A stretch of 64,000 nt of DNA from Plasmodium malariae (taxonomy: Eukaryota > Apicomplexa > Aconoidasida > Haemosporida > Plasmodiidae): the NCBI RefSeq assembly GCF_900090045.1, contig NC_041785.1, positions 496,001 to 560,000 of the forward strand. The letters run 5' to 3'. A program made the position numbers and the translations under genes. The notes beneath the pieces were generated by a model that saw only the letters and a list, made by a program, of their open reading frames with translations, did no database searches and was not told the origin of the DNA. This document shows positions 45,946 through 57,401 of the stretch, one piece after another. The first letter of the stretch is position 1. Each line of letters begins with the position of its first letter.

Positions 45946-47247
45946 TTTTTTTTCCTCTTTTTATAGATCCCTGTTAACATTATTTTTTAACGTTTTAACG
46001 TTATCATGTGTTATGAAAAAATACGGAGATTCAGTCAAAAATGATATTGCCTCATTGATTATAAATTTATGCATTATTTTTTATTTACCACTAATTTTGT
46101 TTATGCAATTTTTTGTAAAAAATAAAAAAGAAAAGATATAGAAAAAAAAAAAAAAAAAAAAAAAAAATTAAGGCCAGAGCTAAAGCTATAATTATAAAAG
46201 AAACATTTGTAATTATTGATTATTACACATATATGTTTTTTTATATAAATTTTATTTTTTCCCCTTTAGTCAACAAGTGAGGTAAAATCGTTTATCAAAT
46301 ATGTATTCCCTAGTGTAGTTTTTCACCCGTATGAAAAATCATATATGGAAAATTGTAACTCGTTCGAAAAAATACATGTACTAAAAAAAAAAAAAATTGA
46401 TGAAGAAAAAATAAATAATTAACCTTAAAATTTGAATATAATACTGCATATCATTCCTTTTTTTTTGTTTTTTTTAATCCCCTTTTTTGTTATATATTTT
46501 TTTTTTTTTATCGAAGGACAAATTTGACTTCTTTATAATAGCTCATTTATTTGGATGGTTTGTTAAAGCATTTTCAGCTCGAAAATTTTATCTTTTACAA
46601 GCTAACAGTATAATATTTGAGTTATTAGAATTAAGATTTCAACATTTGCTTCCAAACTTTTATGAATGTTGGTGGGATCATGTAAGTATCATGAAAGAGG
46701 CGAAAAAGATAAAAATAATAATACAAAAAAGGGAAATATATATATATATTCTACCTGTATTTTAGTATTGATCATGTGCAACTCTTTTTATATTAATTTT
46801 TCGGAACACCAAAAGTATTATGCATTAATATATATCTACATATCCATATATATATGTGTGCATTTTTATACTTTACCCTTTTATAGATATTTTTGGATGT
46901 TGTAGGCTGCAATTTCATTGGAATTACATTGGGCATGTTATTTATAAAATATTTTAATATAGAAGTATGAAACTAAAATTATGACCAAGTCATGTATATA
47001 AGTATATACATATGATTTTTTTTTTATAAACTTATAACCTTATTTTGTTTTGTTAATTTTGTAATCATTTTTTTTTTTTTTTTTAGTTATATAACTGGGA
47101 AGTTCCTGATAAAATTAAACCAAAAAACAAGAATATAATATTTCCAGCATTAGACAGATTGTAATTTTATATGCATAAATAAATGTATACAATAATTTAG
47201 ATATGCATTAATTCGCAATTTTGTATATTTACAAACATACGTACGTA

Positions 47248-47287
<40 letters not shown>

Positions 47288-48395
47288 ATTTTAATTTTTA
47301 CCATTTTAAAACTAGCTTTTTTTTAAACCTTACCAAGTCATAATTTTTTTTTTTCCATAATATATATATACATATATTCATACATACATGTATACATATA
47401 TACATATATCAATATTTTCAGGCTCCGGAAACTTTTTAAAAATAGTGGCACTTTGATCGCATATATTTCTTATTCTTTATTCTTAAATATTATTGATTTA
47501 AACTTCTTTTTTCTAAAGGCGCAATTACAGTTACTCGAAACAAATTTTTTAGTATTAACACGAGAAGTCATAGTTATCATAATAGGATGTAATATTTTTA
47601 AAATATGTTTTAAATATTAAGCACGAAACAAAAAATATTCTGTAATTTTAAATATTAAGCTTTATCCATTTTTCTTTATTTCTTTTTAGTTAAGGGTGGC
47701 AAGCATTTATCGGAGGCATTTTCACAGGGGTAAAAAATATAATTTAATATATATATATATATATATATTTATACATACATACATACATACATACATACAT
47801 ACATACATACATACATACATACATACATACATACATACATACATACATACATACATACATACATACATACATACATACATACATACATACATACATACAT
47901 ACATACATGTATGTGTGTGTATATGAATGTGTAAGTATATAAACGTACATGTACTTATTTGTTAGCATTGTACATATATATAGTGTTTGCTATTTCTCTT
48001 ATTTAATTTTTTTTCCCATTTTCCATTATTTTCATAGATTAAATACAAGACGAGTATTTTATCTTTTTTGTGCAAGTACATGTCTTCTATTAGAAGTCCT
48101 TTTGTCTGTAAGATGGATAGACAGCTTAGTATCCGATAAATCGGACCTAACTAATATTAAGGTAAATCATTCTTACCACTACCTACAACATATATATTCT
48201 ACTACGTATCCCATTATGTTTGTGATTGCTCTGCTGACCCTTCCCATGATTGTTCGTACCATGGTGTACACAATTAAGCCATATATTCTTTTGTTAATTA
48301 TTTCCTTTTAATTGTTTTATTCTTTATAGATGATATGGTATTCCATAACAACTGTGTTATCGTTATTCGTGGGTTTACTTTACATTAACGAATGA
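45510..48395 (+). CDS. PSS: Phosphatidylserine synthase (base-exchange type)
   Basis: Twelve exons: 45510-45539, 45595-45677, 45722-45811, 45967-46114, 46270-46377, 46517-46681, 46887-46964, 47087-47160, 47422-47588, 47690-47729, 48038-48161 and 48330-48395. They total 1173 bases, so 390 residues. The diagnostic block is in exons 6-7: FDFFIIAHLFGW, LLELRFQHLLPNFYECWWDH and LDVVGCNFIGITLGM, matching animal PTDSS1 (HFDIFAFGHFWGW, HLLPNFAECWWDQ). The N-terminal INQQICVTIYFYSS matches its INEQQVEDITIDFFY. About eight to ten hydrophobic helices indicate an ER membrane enzyme that swaps serine for choline or ethanolamine on phospholipids. Exon 1 (MKKKILLNMN, donor GTCTTT) is the least certain part. 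Intron 10 contains a (CATA)n array. Confidence 0.9.
47773..47907. repeat. (CATA)n microsatellite in a PS synthase intron
   Basis: About 33 copies of the tetranucleotide in the intron 47730-48037, preceded by (TA)n. It is the same unit as the array at 36.2 kb. Confidence 0.95.
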
Positions 48396-48652
48396 TCATC
48401 CTTGTAATTAATTAAAATAAACAAAAGGTGGAAAAAAGGCAGTAATTCGTATAAACAATACCTGGAAAAACTTTTTTATTTTTTGTTTTTAAATTTTAAT
48501 TGCTTCAAATGAGTAGGTATTTTATTTATAATTTAAAAAAAAAAAAAAAAAAAAAAATTTATATGATATTTAATTCATATACGTTACATTATATATGCAT
48601 ATATTTTATGTATTTATATGTATTATAATCTATATCTATATCTATATATCTA

Positions 48653-48694
<42 letters not shown>

Positions 48695-48831
48695 CTCGGC
48701 ATATATGTATATGCTATATATATTTTAATACATCCAAAAAGTGAGAACAAAAATCAAATATAATATTATAAATCATATACACACCAATTTATTTCTTTGT
48801 TTTTCTTTTTTGTAATGGCATTAATATTTAT
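48396..48831. other. Short convergent spacer
   Basis: 3' flanks of PS synthase and the unknown minus-strand gene, with an A run near 48537 and (TA)n near 48650-48690. No gene seen. Confidence 0.6.
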
Positions 48832-49764
48832 TTAAAATAAAATATTTGACAATTTTTTTATTTTGCACATATATGGATTATGTTGTATTATTAACGTACA
48901 TTTTTTTATGCTTTGTACATTTTTGTAAATTTCATTCTGAATTAAACTATAAATTTCCCTTTTTAATTTCAAGTCCTTTTCAATATAATATATAACAGCT
49001 ATTAAAAAAAAAAAAATTTTAATTTCTTTGAAAAAATTAAAATTGTTATAACTAATGGTACTGTAATAATCATATAGGAGGTATTTTTTAATTATTTTTT
49101 GAATATCCTTTTTTGTGTAAAATTTGGAAACAAATGTATCTTTTGCAAAAAAATGTGTGCATTCATATTCGCAAATTTTATTTAAGGATACACAATCAGT
49201 AGTAAATGTGTTGTTTGCATTTAGTTCTTTTTTTATTTGATTTCTGGAACTACTCCCACTGCTATCGTATCTTGTGCTATTCTCATTTTTCAATAAACAT
49301 TTCTCAAACATGGTTTTATCAAAAGAAAATTTAAATATAAGTAAATAAAAGAACAAAAACAGTTCTTTCAATATTTTCTTGTTTTCATCTATGTTCAAAA
49401 GTGTTAATGTGATACTTTTTATAATTTTTTCAACGCTGTTTAGTTTTTCTTTTAAATAATTTTCTTCTTTCTTTTTTTTTAAAAAATCGCTCAAATTTAA
49501 TATATAATCACTGACATTTTTTTTTTTTGTTCCCTCAAAATGTGAACCTAACATATTAATTAAATTTTCCATGTTCAAAATTAATTTTACAAATAATTCC
49601 ACAAAATTATTATTTATCTCTACATGTCTTTTTATATGCAATTTTACTGTATTTATTGCATATGTAATATCTATCTTTTCTTTTTCTGATGATAGAAGTA
49701 TATTTTTTACGAAATTATATTTAATATTTTTTTTTAATAAAATTACAATATCACTATTATCCAT
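48832..49764 (-). CDS. Uncharacterised helical protein, 310 residues
   Basis: A single exon from a true ATG (MDNSDIVILLKKNIKY). The sequence is Lys/Asn/Ile-rich and predicted mostly alpha-helical, without signal peptide. Hydrophobic segments LFLFFYLLIFKFSF (about 136-150) and FFFLIAVIYYI (about 252-263) are short and look more like buried helices than membrane spans. Cysteines are scattered in the second half. I recognise no domain. It sits tail to tail with PS synthase and head to head, across 0.8 kb, with the small membrane protein at 50.6 kb. Confidence 0.7.
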   Translation of the reverse strand: MDNSDIVILLKKNIKYNFVKNILLSSEKEKIDITYAINTVKLHIKRHVEINNNFVELFVKLILNMENLINMLGSHFEGTKKKNVSDYILNLSDFLKKKKEENYLKEKLNSVEKIIKSITLTLLNIDENKKILKELFLFFYLLIFKFSFDKTMFEKCLLKNENSTRYDSSGSSSRNQIKKELNANNTFTTDCVSLNKICEYECTHFFAKDTFVSKFYTKKDIQKIIKKYLLYDYYSTISYNNFNFFKEIKIFFFLIAVIYYIEKDLKLKREIYSLIQNEIYKNVQSIKKCTLIIQHNPYMCKIKKLSNILF

Positions 49765-50552
49765 CGCATACTACCTGTAGTTCCTTAACAACATAAAAAA
49801 AAAAAAAGAAAAAAATGTAACTTCTGAATATTTATTCTTTTACTGAGGGTTAAAAACATTTTATCATACTAATAATTGCTTAGCAATATACAAAAGACTA
49901 AAAAAAAACAAAAAACAAAAAAAGGGATAGAAAAAACTTGACAAAAGACTTTCAAAAAAATATATAACATAAATTGTATCATCACAGCAATATTTATACT
50001 ATTTTTTTTTTAAATTTCAAAATATTGCGAATATTCTGTTTTTCCAACTACGCAGGGAGTTTTATATGCCATATACATCCATCCATCCATCCATTCAGAA
50101 TTTCATTATGATAATTTTACACAACAATTCATATCACCCTCTTCAGCTAACAGTGTGTACATGTGTGTACATATATATATGTATATGCCTCAACAATGTT
50201 TGATTTTTTCTCGTCTATCTTGCTGTATAGCCTTTTTACATATATCTTCACGCATTTATCAAATTTTGAAGTGTTCTGAAATCCACATAACGCATCATTG
50301 CACATTTTTATGCTTTTTTTTTTTTTTTTTTTAATTTATTTACTTGCTCATTTTATATGTACTATTATAATTAACCAGGTGTTATTCATAAATAAAAATT
50401 AAAAAGTTTTACTCTGATGTTAGTAACTAGTAAGTATGCAAAGCGGAAAAACATAACATTTATCTTTCCTGTTTAGCTATGGCAGTAACACATACACATA
50501 TATACATATGTATATAAAAATATACGCACAATGCTGTTTTTACAGAGGTAAA
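49765..50552. other. Divergent spacer
   Basis: AT-rich with A/T runs (49795, 50005, 50316) and a CCAT tetranucleotide run near 50078-50093. No coding-like stretch until 50.55 kb. Confidence 0.5.
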
Positions 50553-50861
50553 ATGAACTTTTTTATTTGTACCAATATTACTTATAAAGGAAAAAGCAAA
50601 GGAGAAAAACAGAACAAAACAAAACAAAAAAAAAGAAAGAACAAAAGAAAAAGAAAGATTCTCACTATTACTGATCTTCAGAAATGTTTTTTCATTTTTA
50701 TTGGTTACTTGGTTATGACATACATATTTTTTAAACATTTTTCTTTTCTTTTCAAGTGCATAAAAAAAATTCCTCTACAATTGATAAAGCCTTTTGTGGA
50801 AGTTACATTTTTATGTTTCACCATTATTTTTTTACAATTTATTTTTTCGTTTGTTTTTTAA
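50553..50861 (+). CDS. Small basic membrane protein, about 102 residues
   Basis: A frame from ATG 50553 (an earlier in-frame ATG is at 50508) runs to a stop at 50861. Residues about 10-38 are very rich in Lys/Arg/Gln, followed by ILTITDLQK and two strongly hydrophobic segments, FFIFIGYLVMTYIFF and FLCFTIIFLQFIFSFVF, separated by a basic loop with KKIPLQLIKPFVE. That layout suggests a two-pass membrane protein with a cytosolic basic N-terminus. The C-terminal half has normal codon variety, unlike the T-rich flanks. No family recognised. It may lack an upstream exon. Confidence 0.45.
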   Translation: MNFFICTNITYKGKSKGEKQNKTKQKKRKNKRKRKILTITDLQKCFFIFIGYLVMTYIFFKHFSFLFKCIKKIPLQLIKPFVEVTFLCFTIIFLQFIFSFVF

Positions 50862-51051
50862 TTTCATTTCATCAATCGTTTTAATTAGATAGCCTATTTT
50901 TCACTTTTATTTTGTTATATAATTTATTTTTGCGTTACTTAAATTTATAATTTATTTATTTTTTTATTCTACTTATTTTATTTTATTATTCTACTTATTT
51001 TATTTTATTATTCTACTTATTTTATTTTATCTATTCATCTATTATTATTAT

Positions 51052-51094
<43 letters not shown>

Positions 51095-52256
51095 CTTTTT
51101 TTTTTTTCCTTTTTTTTTGTTTTGTTTTCATTCTTAAAAACATGGGTCAGTAAACGCAGTTACTAAATTATTTCAAAAGTCAGTTATTTTTACCTTTAAA
51201 CTTTGTATATTAAAGGAATTTTTTTTTTTTTTTTTTTATAAAAATTGTGTTTGTTATACAAATGTGCTCCAATATATTATTTACGTAAGGTTACGTATTT
51301 TACATATATTATGTATATATTTTTATTTTAATTATTTTTTATTCACTTCCCATTTACCATTTAAGCACATCCGGATCAATGTATATATATGGATGTGCCA
51401 TTAGGTACTGTTCAAGCGTGACACGTAACGCGTACCACCATTATTTTGTATGTACATCTTTTTATATTATACCTTTTTATATCTAAACTTTTTATATCTA
51501 AACTTTTTATATCTTAACCTTATATATCTTACCCTTATATATCTTACCCTTATATATCTTACCCTTATATATCTTACCCTTTTATATCTTACCCTTTTAT
51601 ATCTTACCCTTTTATATCTTACCCTTTTATATCTTACCCTTTTATATCTTACCCTTTTATATCTTACCCTTTTATATCTTACCCTTTTATATCTTACCCT
51701 TTTATATCTTACCCTTTTATATCTTACCCTTTTATATCTTACCCTTTTATATCTTACCCTTTTATATCTTACCCTTTTATATCTTACCCTTTTATATCTT
51801 ACCCTTTTATATCTTACCTTTTTATTTCGTTTTTTTAAGTTTTGACCTTTTTATTAATTTTTTTTTTATCGTTTTTAAAATATGCATGAAAAGAGGTCCT
51901 CTTTTAAAATGCAGTAGACTCGAACAAGCACACACACATATACACATATGTAGATATACATATATATGTACATATGTATGTACATGTGGTATATTGAAAA
52001 TGAGCATATTTTATGTGTCCTATATTTCACTTGCGTAGATGTATGTACAAACCGTTATTAGCACATTCCCCATATTGTATCAGTTCATATATATTTCCAT
52101 TTTCATTTTGATTTTTTTTTTTTTTTTTTTTTTTTCTTGCAATAATTTCCCTTTTAACATATTCAACACAAGTAATTTGCAGTATACCCCTTTGTATTAC
52201 TCTTCCTCGTTCGCTTCTTATTCGTCCACATCCTTATCTTAAATGTATAAGAAAAA
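50862..52256. other. SRP receptor upstream region
   Basis: Contains T-rich low complexity with a run of roughly 50 Ts (51054-51094), the 15-base minisatellite described separately, and a CA/TA-rich patch near 51930. No gene seen. Confidence 0.6.
51460..51825. repeat. 15-bp minisatellite TTATATCTTACCCTT
   Basis: About 23 tandem copies; the left four to five are degenerate (TATCTAAACTTTTTA, then TATATATCTTACCCT) and the central ones are identical. The plus strand is open through it as Leu-Tyr-Leu-Thr-Leu because 15 is a multiple of three. It ends about 430 bases before the SRP receptor start. Confidence 0.95.
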
Positions 52257-53999
52257 ATGATTGACGTAGTTAACATTTTTAGCAAAGGAGGTGTCATACT
52301 GTGGTCATACAGTTTTTACGAAATAGACGACGAGACTATAAGAACAATTGTAAAATATGTTTTAATTGAAGAGAAGTATGATGAGTTTTCAAAAAAGTAT
52401 AACAAGTATCATGCCAAATGGAAACTGCTAAATGATATGGACATTGTTATTCTTATTATTTATCAAGGCATCCAAAATTCTGCATATTTAGATAATTTGT
52501 TTATAAAAATTAAAAAAACTTTTATAAAATTATTACCAAAAAATTTAGATTATTTTAACGTTGATTTACCTTTAAATTTCGATAGACTCTTTTTAAAAAT
52601 AGTAGAAGATATGGATAAAAATGTGGTAAATGTAAATATGAACAGTTCAGGTAAAAATAAACAGTCAAAAGGTAATAAATCAAGAAAGAAAAATGATAAA
52701 AGTGGTACAACTAGTCGAAGTAATCGAAATGATCGAAGTGATGAGAGTGACACAACCGATCTGAGTGAGGATGAAAATTATGACAAAAAAATCAAGGGAC
52801 AAGGGGACGAAGAAGAGGAAGAAGAAAAAAAATTGCTTCTTAATGGAGAGGATAAGAGTTATTCTAATAATAAAAAAAAAAGCAAAATAAAAAAAACTGC
52901 CCGAGAATGGGAATTAAATCAAAAAATAACCAAAAAAGATATAGAAAAATTAGATTATTCTAAAAATGAAGAAAATATAAATCATTATAATGATAAGAAC
53001 AAACAGTATGCTGAAGGTGATTTTGAAGATTCAAGTGACTGTACTAGTGATACGAAAAATAATATTTTAAATAAACTAAATGATTCTTTTCTTAAAGTAT
53101 TTTCGTATAATAGTAAAATAGAAGAAGAAGATATTGAAACCATTTTAGAAGGAATAAAAAATAAATTACTCTCAAAAAATGTAGCAGTAGGTATATGTGA
53201 TACTTTAATAAATAGAATGAAAGAAAATTTAATAGGAAAACGAAAAACACTTTTTGCAATGAATGTTAAAAAAACAGTGTCAACTGTCTTATCTGATACT
53301 ATACAATCTATACTTACTCCAAAAGATTCTGTAGATGTATTACGAGCAGCTTTAGAAGCTAAGTCATTAGGACAGTTATACTCTATCGTTTTTTTAGGTG
53401 TAAATGGTGTTGGTAAATCAACGAATTTAGCTAAAGTTTGTTACTATTTAAAAAATAAAGGAAACTTAAAAATTATAATAGCAGCATGTGATACATTTAG
53501 AGCAGGAGCAGTTGAACAGTTACGTATACATGCCAACTGTTTGAATGTTTTTTTATATGAAAAAGGATATGGAAAAGATGCTGCTGCTATTGCGAAAGAA
53601 GCAATTTTATATGCAAAAAAAGAAAATTATGATGTTATATTAATTGACACTGCTGGAAGAATGCAAGATAATGAACCTTTAATGAGATCTCTTGGCAAAT
53701 TAATTTTAATTAATAATCCCAATTTAATTTTATTTGTTGGTGAAGCATTAGTTGGAAATGATGCCATAGATCAACTAAAAAAATTTAATCAAGCTTTAAT
53801 GGATGCTACTTGTAACACAAATAAAAGGACAATCGACGGAATAATTTTAACCAAATTTGATACCGTTGATGATAAAGTAGGCACTGCACTGTCCATGGTT
53901 TATTTAACCGGGAAACCAATTGTTTTTGTAGGCGTAGGTCAAAAATATACACACTTAAAAAAATTTAATGTAAATATGGTCGTTAAGGCATTAAGTTAA
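52257..53999 (+). CDS. SRPRA: Signal recognition particle receptor subunit alpha
   Basis: A single exon of 580 residues. The start MIDVVNIFSKGGVILWS matches the longin-like SRX domain of SR-alpha (human FTIFSKGGLVLW), which binds SR-beta at the ER membrane. Residues about 125-265 are a charged Lys/Asp/Ser linker, variable in the family. The helical N domain follows, then the SRP-type GTPase: P-loop GVNGVGKS (381-388), DTFRAGAVEQL (about 412), DTAGRMQ (464) and TKFD (532-535), with the closing GVGQKYTHLKKF. It receives ribosomes bound to SRP54 and both GTPases act on each other. The C-terminus ends normally. The linker has an acidic Glu run (EEEEEEKK) and is slightly shorter than in animals (about 638 residues). 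Confidence 0.95.
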   Translation: MIDVVNIFSKGGVILWSYSFYEIDDETIRTIVKYVLIEEKYDEFSKKYNKYHAKWKLLNDMDIVILIIYQGIQNSAYLDNLFIKIKKTFIKLLPKNLDYFNVDLPLNFDRLFLKIVEDMDKNVVNVNMNSSGKNKQSKGNKSRKKNDKSGTTSRSNRNDRSDESDTTDLSEDENYDKKIKGQGDEEEEEEKKLLLNGEDKSYSNNKKKSKIKKTAREWELNQKITKKDIEKLDYSKNEENINHYNDKNKQYAEGDFEDSSDCTSDTKNNILNKLNDSFLKVFSYNSKIEEEDIETILEGIKNKLLSKNVAVGICDTLINRMKENLIGKRKTLFAMNVKKTVSTVLSDTIQSILTPKDSVDVLRAALEAKSLGQLYSIVFLGVNGVGKSTNLAKVCYYLKNKGNLKIIIAACDTFRAGAVEQLRIHANCLNVFLYEKGYGKDAAAIAKEAILYAKKENYDVILIDTAGRMQDNEPLMRSLGKLILINNPNLILFVGEALVGNDAIDQLKKFNQALMDATCNTNKRTIDGIILTKFDTVDDKVGTALSMVYLTGKPIVFVGVGQKYTHLKKFNVNMVVKALS

Positions 54000-54986
54000 C
54001 CTAGCCTCTCACCTGTAATAATGTTACTCAGCCAGCGAAAATATAAACAAACTGGGAACGCTGCATTACATAATAAAAATTAACGCAGAATTACACAATA
54101 ATTAACGTAGCTTAGGGTGGGATTAGCAATACAGTAAATGACTCGTAAAACAAGCAACGAGAGAACAAATTATACTAAAAAAAAAAAAAAGCAAATAAAA
54201 AAAGTTATGAAAAATTGCACCAAACACCTGTACTGTTCAGAAAAAACAAGAAAAAAAAAAAAAAAAAAAAAGACTGTATTTTATGAATGTTGAGAAAAAT
54301 TAATCAAAAAATAAGCAAGAAGTTTTTAAGTATATATAGTAGTTCACTTTCTGTTCCTTTTTTTTTTGTTTTGTTTTTTCTTTTTTTTGGAACAAAAATA
54401 TTTTAATCCGAATGTGACCATCGATTGAAACGGATAAAAAGGAGAAAAAATACATTGACGTATATGTGTATGTATGTATGTATATGTATATATATATATA
54501 TATGAACGAATAAGATATATTAATGTAAAAAGGAAAAACAAAATCAAGATAGCATTTTCATAAGTATATAATTCAAGTTGTTCACTAATACCATTATATA
54601 TTGCGCATAAAATTGTATTGAATTAAGGTTTATTTTAAAAAATCTTTGATAAAAACGTTCTATGTTTTATATGGAATATGTTCACATCATATATATATCA
54701 AAAAGTTCGCGTAAGTACGAATAAGATTTATTTGTGGGTGTATATATATGTATATATGCAAATTTTCGTGTTAATTCGTATGTGTTTATTTATGCCTGTT
54801 TGTTTGTGGGCTTATGTGTATATATGCTTACGAATATGTGTGTATTTGAATAAATAATTAAAATGTTTTCATTCGGAAACTATATCCATTGTTCTTTGTC
54901 TTTATCTCATTTCCAGTTTCCAACTTTTCATTTTGCATTTCTTATTTCCTACTTTTTCTTTTTTTTTGGTACTTTAATTATATACA

Positions 54987-55036
<50 letters not shown>

Positions 55037-55297
55037 ACCTTTTAACAACAACTAACTTATGTTAGTTCTAAAAAATTGCACATTAAAACTGCTTTCAACG
55101 AGGGAGGATATATTCATCTTTTTTGGTGGACCCACATATATATACATTTATTTACCCAATTTAAGCTTTTATTTAATCACACCCATTTACTTATCTTTTT
55201 CCGTAATGAGTACATGGAAACGACACTAAACGGTACCTAAGGGAAATTTTTTTTTGCATATATACGTTATGAAATATCATAAGACTGGATTGAAATA
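54000..55297. other. Spacer downstream of SRP receptor
   Basis: A runs at 54179 and 54250, (TA)n near 54490 and 54985-55033, and otherwise AT-rich sequence. No convincing gene. Confidence 0.5.
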
Positions 55298-55541
55298 TTA
55301 ATTATTGCACCCGTAGCTGACAATTGGACTATTCTGTTTAGCATAACTGCTCGTAATATACGTGTCATATGTGCACAAACATACGTATGTACATATAAAC
55401 ATTTATATGTACGTATACACATACCTGTACTTATTTTCACAAAACTAATAATAATCAAGTTAGCACATATTGGGATAAATTGCCTAACAGTCCATCGGAT
55501 TTATTCAAATTTTTTAAACATAAAAAATCTAAGTCAGTCAT
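55298..55541 (-). CDS. Tentative two-exon mini gene
   Basis: An ATG at 55541 opens a coding-like stretch, MTDLDFLCLKNLNKSDG, on the minus strand. A GTTAGG donor at 55488 and an acceptor ending GAGCAG at 55347 join in phase to 15 codons (YAKQNSPIVSYGCNN) and a stop at 55298. A second frame of the same downstream island is also open to 55267 (MLNRIVQLSATGAIIN), so the join is uncertain. Function unknown. Confidence 0.25.
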
Positions 55542-56051
55542 GGAAAATAATTTTAATTGTTTTTTTTTTTTTTTTTTTTTTTTTTTGTTTCTTTAGTGTT
55601 TCTGTTTTATAATTCTTCTTCATTTGGAATGAAAAGAATGAACACCATTAAAAAAATAAAATAAAAAATAAAAAAAAAAAAATAAAATAAAAAATAAAAA
55701 ATAAAATAAAAAATAAAAAATAAAAAATAAAATAAAAAAAAAAAAAAAAAAATAAAAAAAAAAAAAAAAAAATAAAAATAAAAATAAAAAATAAAAAATA
55801 AAAAATAAATGAATGTATAACACATACTATATATTATATAACATGTGTAAGAACAGGAAAAGATGTCAGAAAGGAGCTTTAACTATCTCTTTTTTTTTTT
55901 TGAAAAAACAGGGTAACAAACATAAAATTAAGTAATGTGCGTGTGAATGTGTGAGTGTGTATGTCTATTTCTATGTCTATGTGTACGTGTGTATGTACTT
56001 CATATTTATGTAACTCCTTATGTGTAAGAAAAACGTGGGGCCCTTGAATCC
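55542..56051. repeat. A/T low-complexity block downstream of NDK
   Basis: A T run of about 27 bases at 55560 and a tract of AAAAAT/AAAATA units at about 55648-55808. Frames through it are only Phe/Tyr/Ile. The remainder is the 3' flank of NDK. Confidence 0.8.
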
Positions 56052-56507
56052 TTAGGACTGAACATAAACCCAGGAGTTCGTGTGATGTTTCCATTGCACT
56101 AATTCATCTGCTTTAAACCATATATTAATTTCTCTGTTAGCTGATGCAACTGAGTCACTACCGTGAATTGCATTCCTACTTACTTCTAAGCAGTAATCTC
56201 CTCGAATACTTCCTGTGTTACTGTTTAATGGGTTCGTTTCACCTATCATTTTTCTACCTTGCTTTACAATTTCCATTCCCTCCCAAACCATAGCTACAAC
56301 AGGTCCCTTACTCATATAATCTACTAAGGTATTAAAAAAAGGCTTGTCAGACAACTCCTTATAATGTTCCTTTAGTATTTCCTTTGTTGGATTTAACATT
56401 TTTAAAGCTATCAATTTATACCCCTTTCTTTCAAAACGCTTTATTATTACACCAACTAATCCTCTCTGTACACCGTCAGGTTTAACCATAATAAAACTCT
56501 TTTCCAT
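56052..56507 (-). CDS. NDK: Nucleoside diphosphate kinase
   Basis: A single exon of 151 residues, the standard length for a group I NDK. It starts [19 protein letters not shown] with the conserved KPDGV motif. It has RPFF-like [25 protein letters not shown] and the active-site signature NAIHGSDS, whose His forms the phosphohistidine intermediate. The end WVYVQS corresponds to the usual WIYE-type C-terminus. The enzyme moves the gamma-phosphate from ATP to other nucleoside diphosphates and acts as a hexamer, probably in the cytosol. Every residue expected at the nucleotide site is present. Confidence 0.97.
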   Translation of the reverse strand: MEKSFIMVKPDGVQRGLVGVIIKRFERKGYKLIALKMLNPTKEILKEHYKELSDKPFFNTLVDYMSKGPVVAMVWEGMEIVKQGRKMIGETNPLNSNTGSIRGDYCLEVSRNAIHGSDSVASANREINIWFKADELVQWKHHTNSWVYVQS

Positions 56508-57360
56508 CTTTATACACTATATCTTACAAATTACATGAATATGTTTTATGTGAAAGAACATCTATATTGTTAATCTGCTTCTACAAAAAGGTCAAGCGGT
56601 AAAATTATCGGGGGTCGGGAAGGAAAAAAGCAACGAGTAGCAGGAAACAATAATAATATAAAATAAATAAATAAATAAATATATATATATATATATATAT
56701 TTGTGTACACTTTAAAAAATAAGAGGCATGAAGAAAAAGTGGGGAACAGTGGGAAAAAAGGAAAAATTCAAAATGTAAATAAATATTTAAATAAATAAGT
56801 AAATAAATTAATTAATGAAAAAAACAAAAAAAAAAAATATCCAAAATAACGAAAATGGCCAAAATGGCTAATATAGCAAAAGTAGCTAAAATAACAAAAT
56901 GTGAAACGAAAAAATATTTGAAAAAGCTTTTTTAATAAATATTCTTTTAAAGGTATGTTCTCATTTAAATTTACTTCTCATGTTTGCAAAAATACGTTTC
57001 AACCGCCCATGCAGAGAGCACAATTATGCTTGTATTCGTACATTCTTTTATAATGCAGTTTATTTTTATTTTTATTTTATTTTTTTTTTTCCTTTTATAT
57101 TATTTTTTTATATTTTATTTTTTTTTTTTTTTTTTTTCTCTTTTTTTTTTTTTTTAAATTTTTACACTGTACCTTTTTTCGTTAAAAAAGAAAGTACTCA
57201 TGTGATTTGATATTCTACACGGATCTTGTTTTTTCCTTTTATTTGATAGTAAGCCTACATTTTAATAGCGCATATTTTTGGACTTAAAGAGGAAAAGTGG
57301 AGAACAGAGGAGTACACGAGTTTAAAGAAGCAGGAATATAAATAAGCGTATGAATGCGTG

Positions 57361-57401
<41 letters not shown>

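Noticed and set aside
51450..51845. 131-codon plus-strand frame of Leu-Tyr-Leu-Thr units
   Set aside because: It translates the 15-bp minisatellite; no non-repeat coding part on either side.
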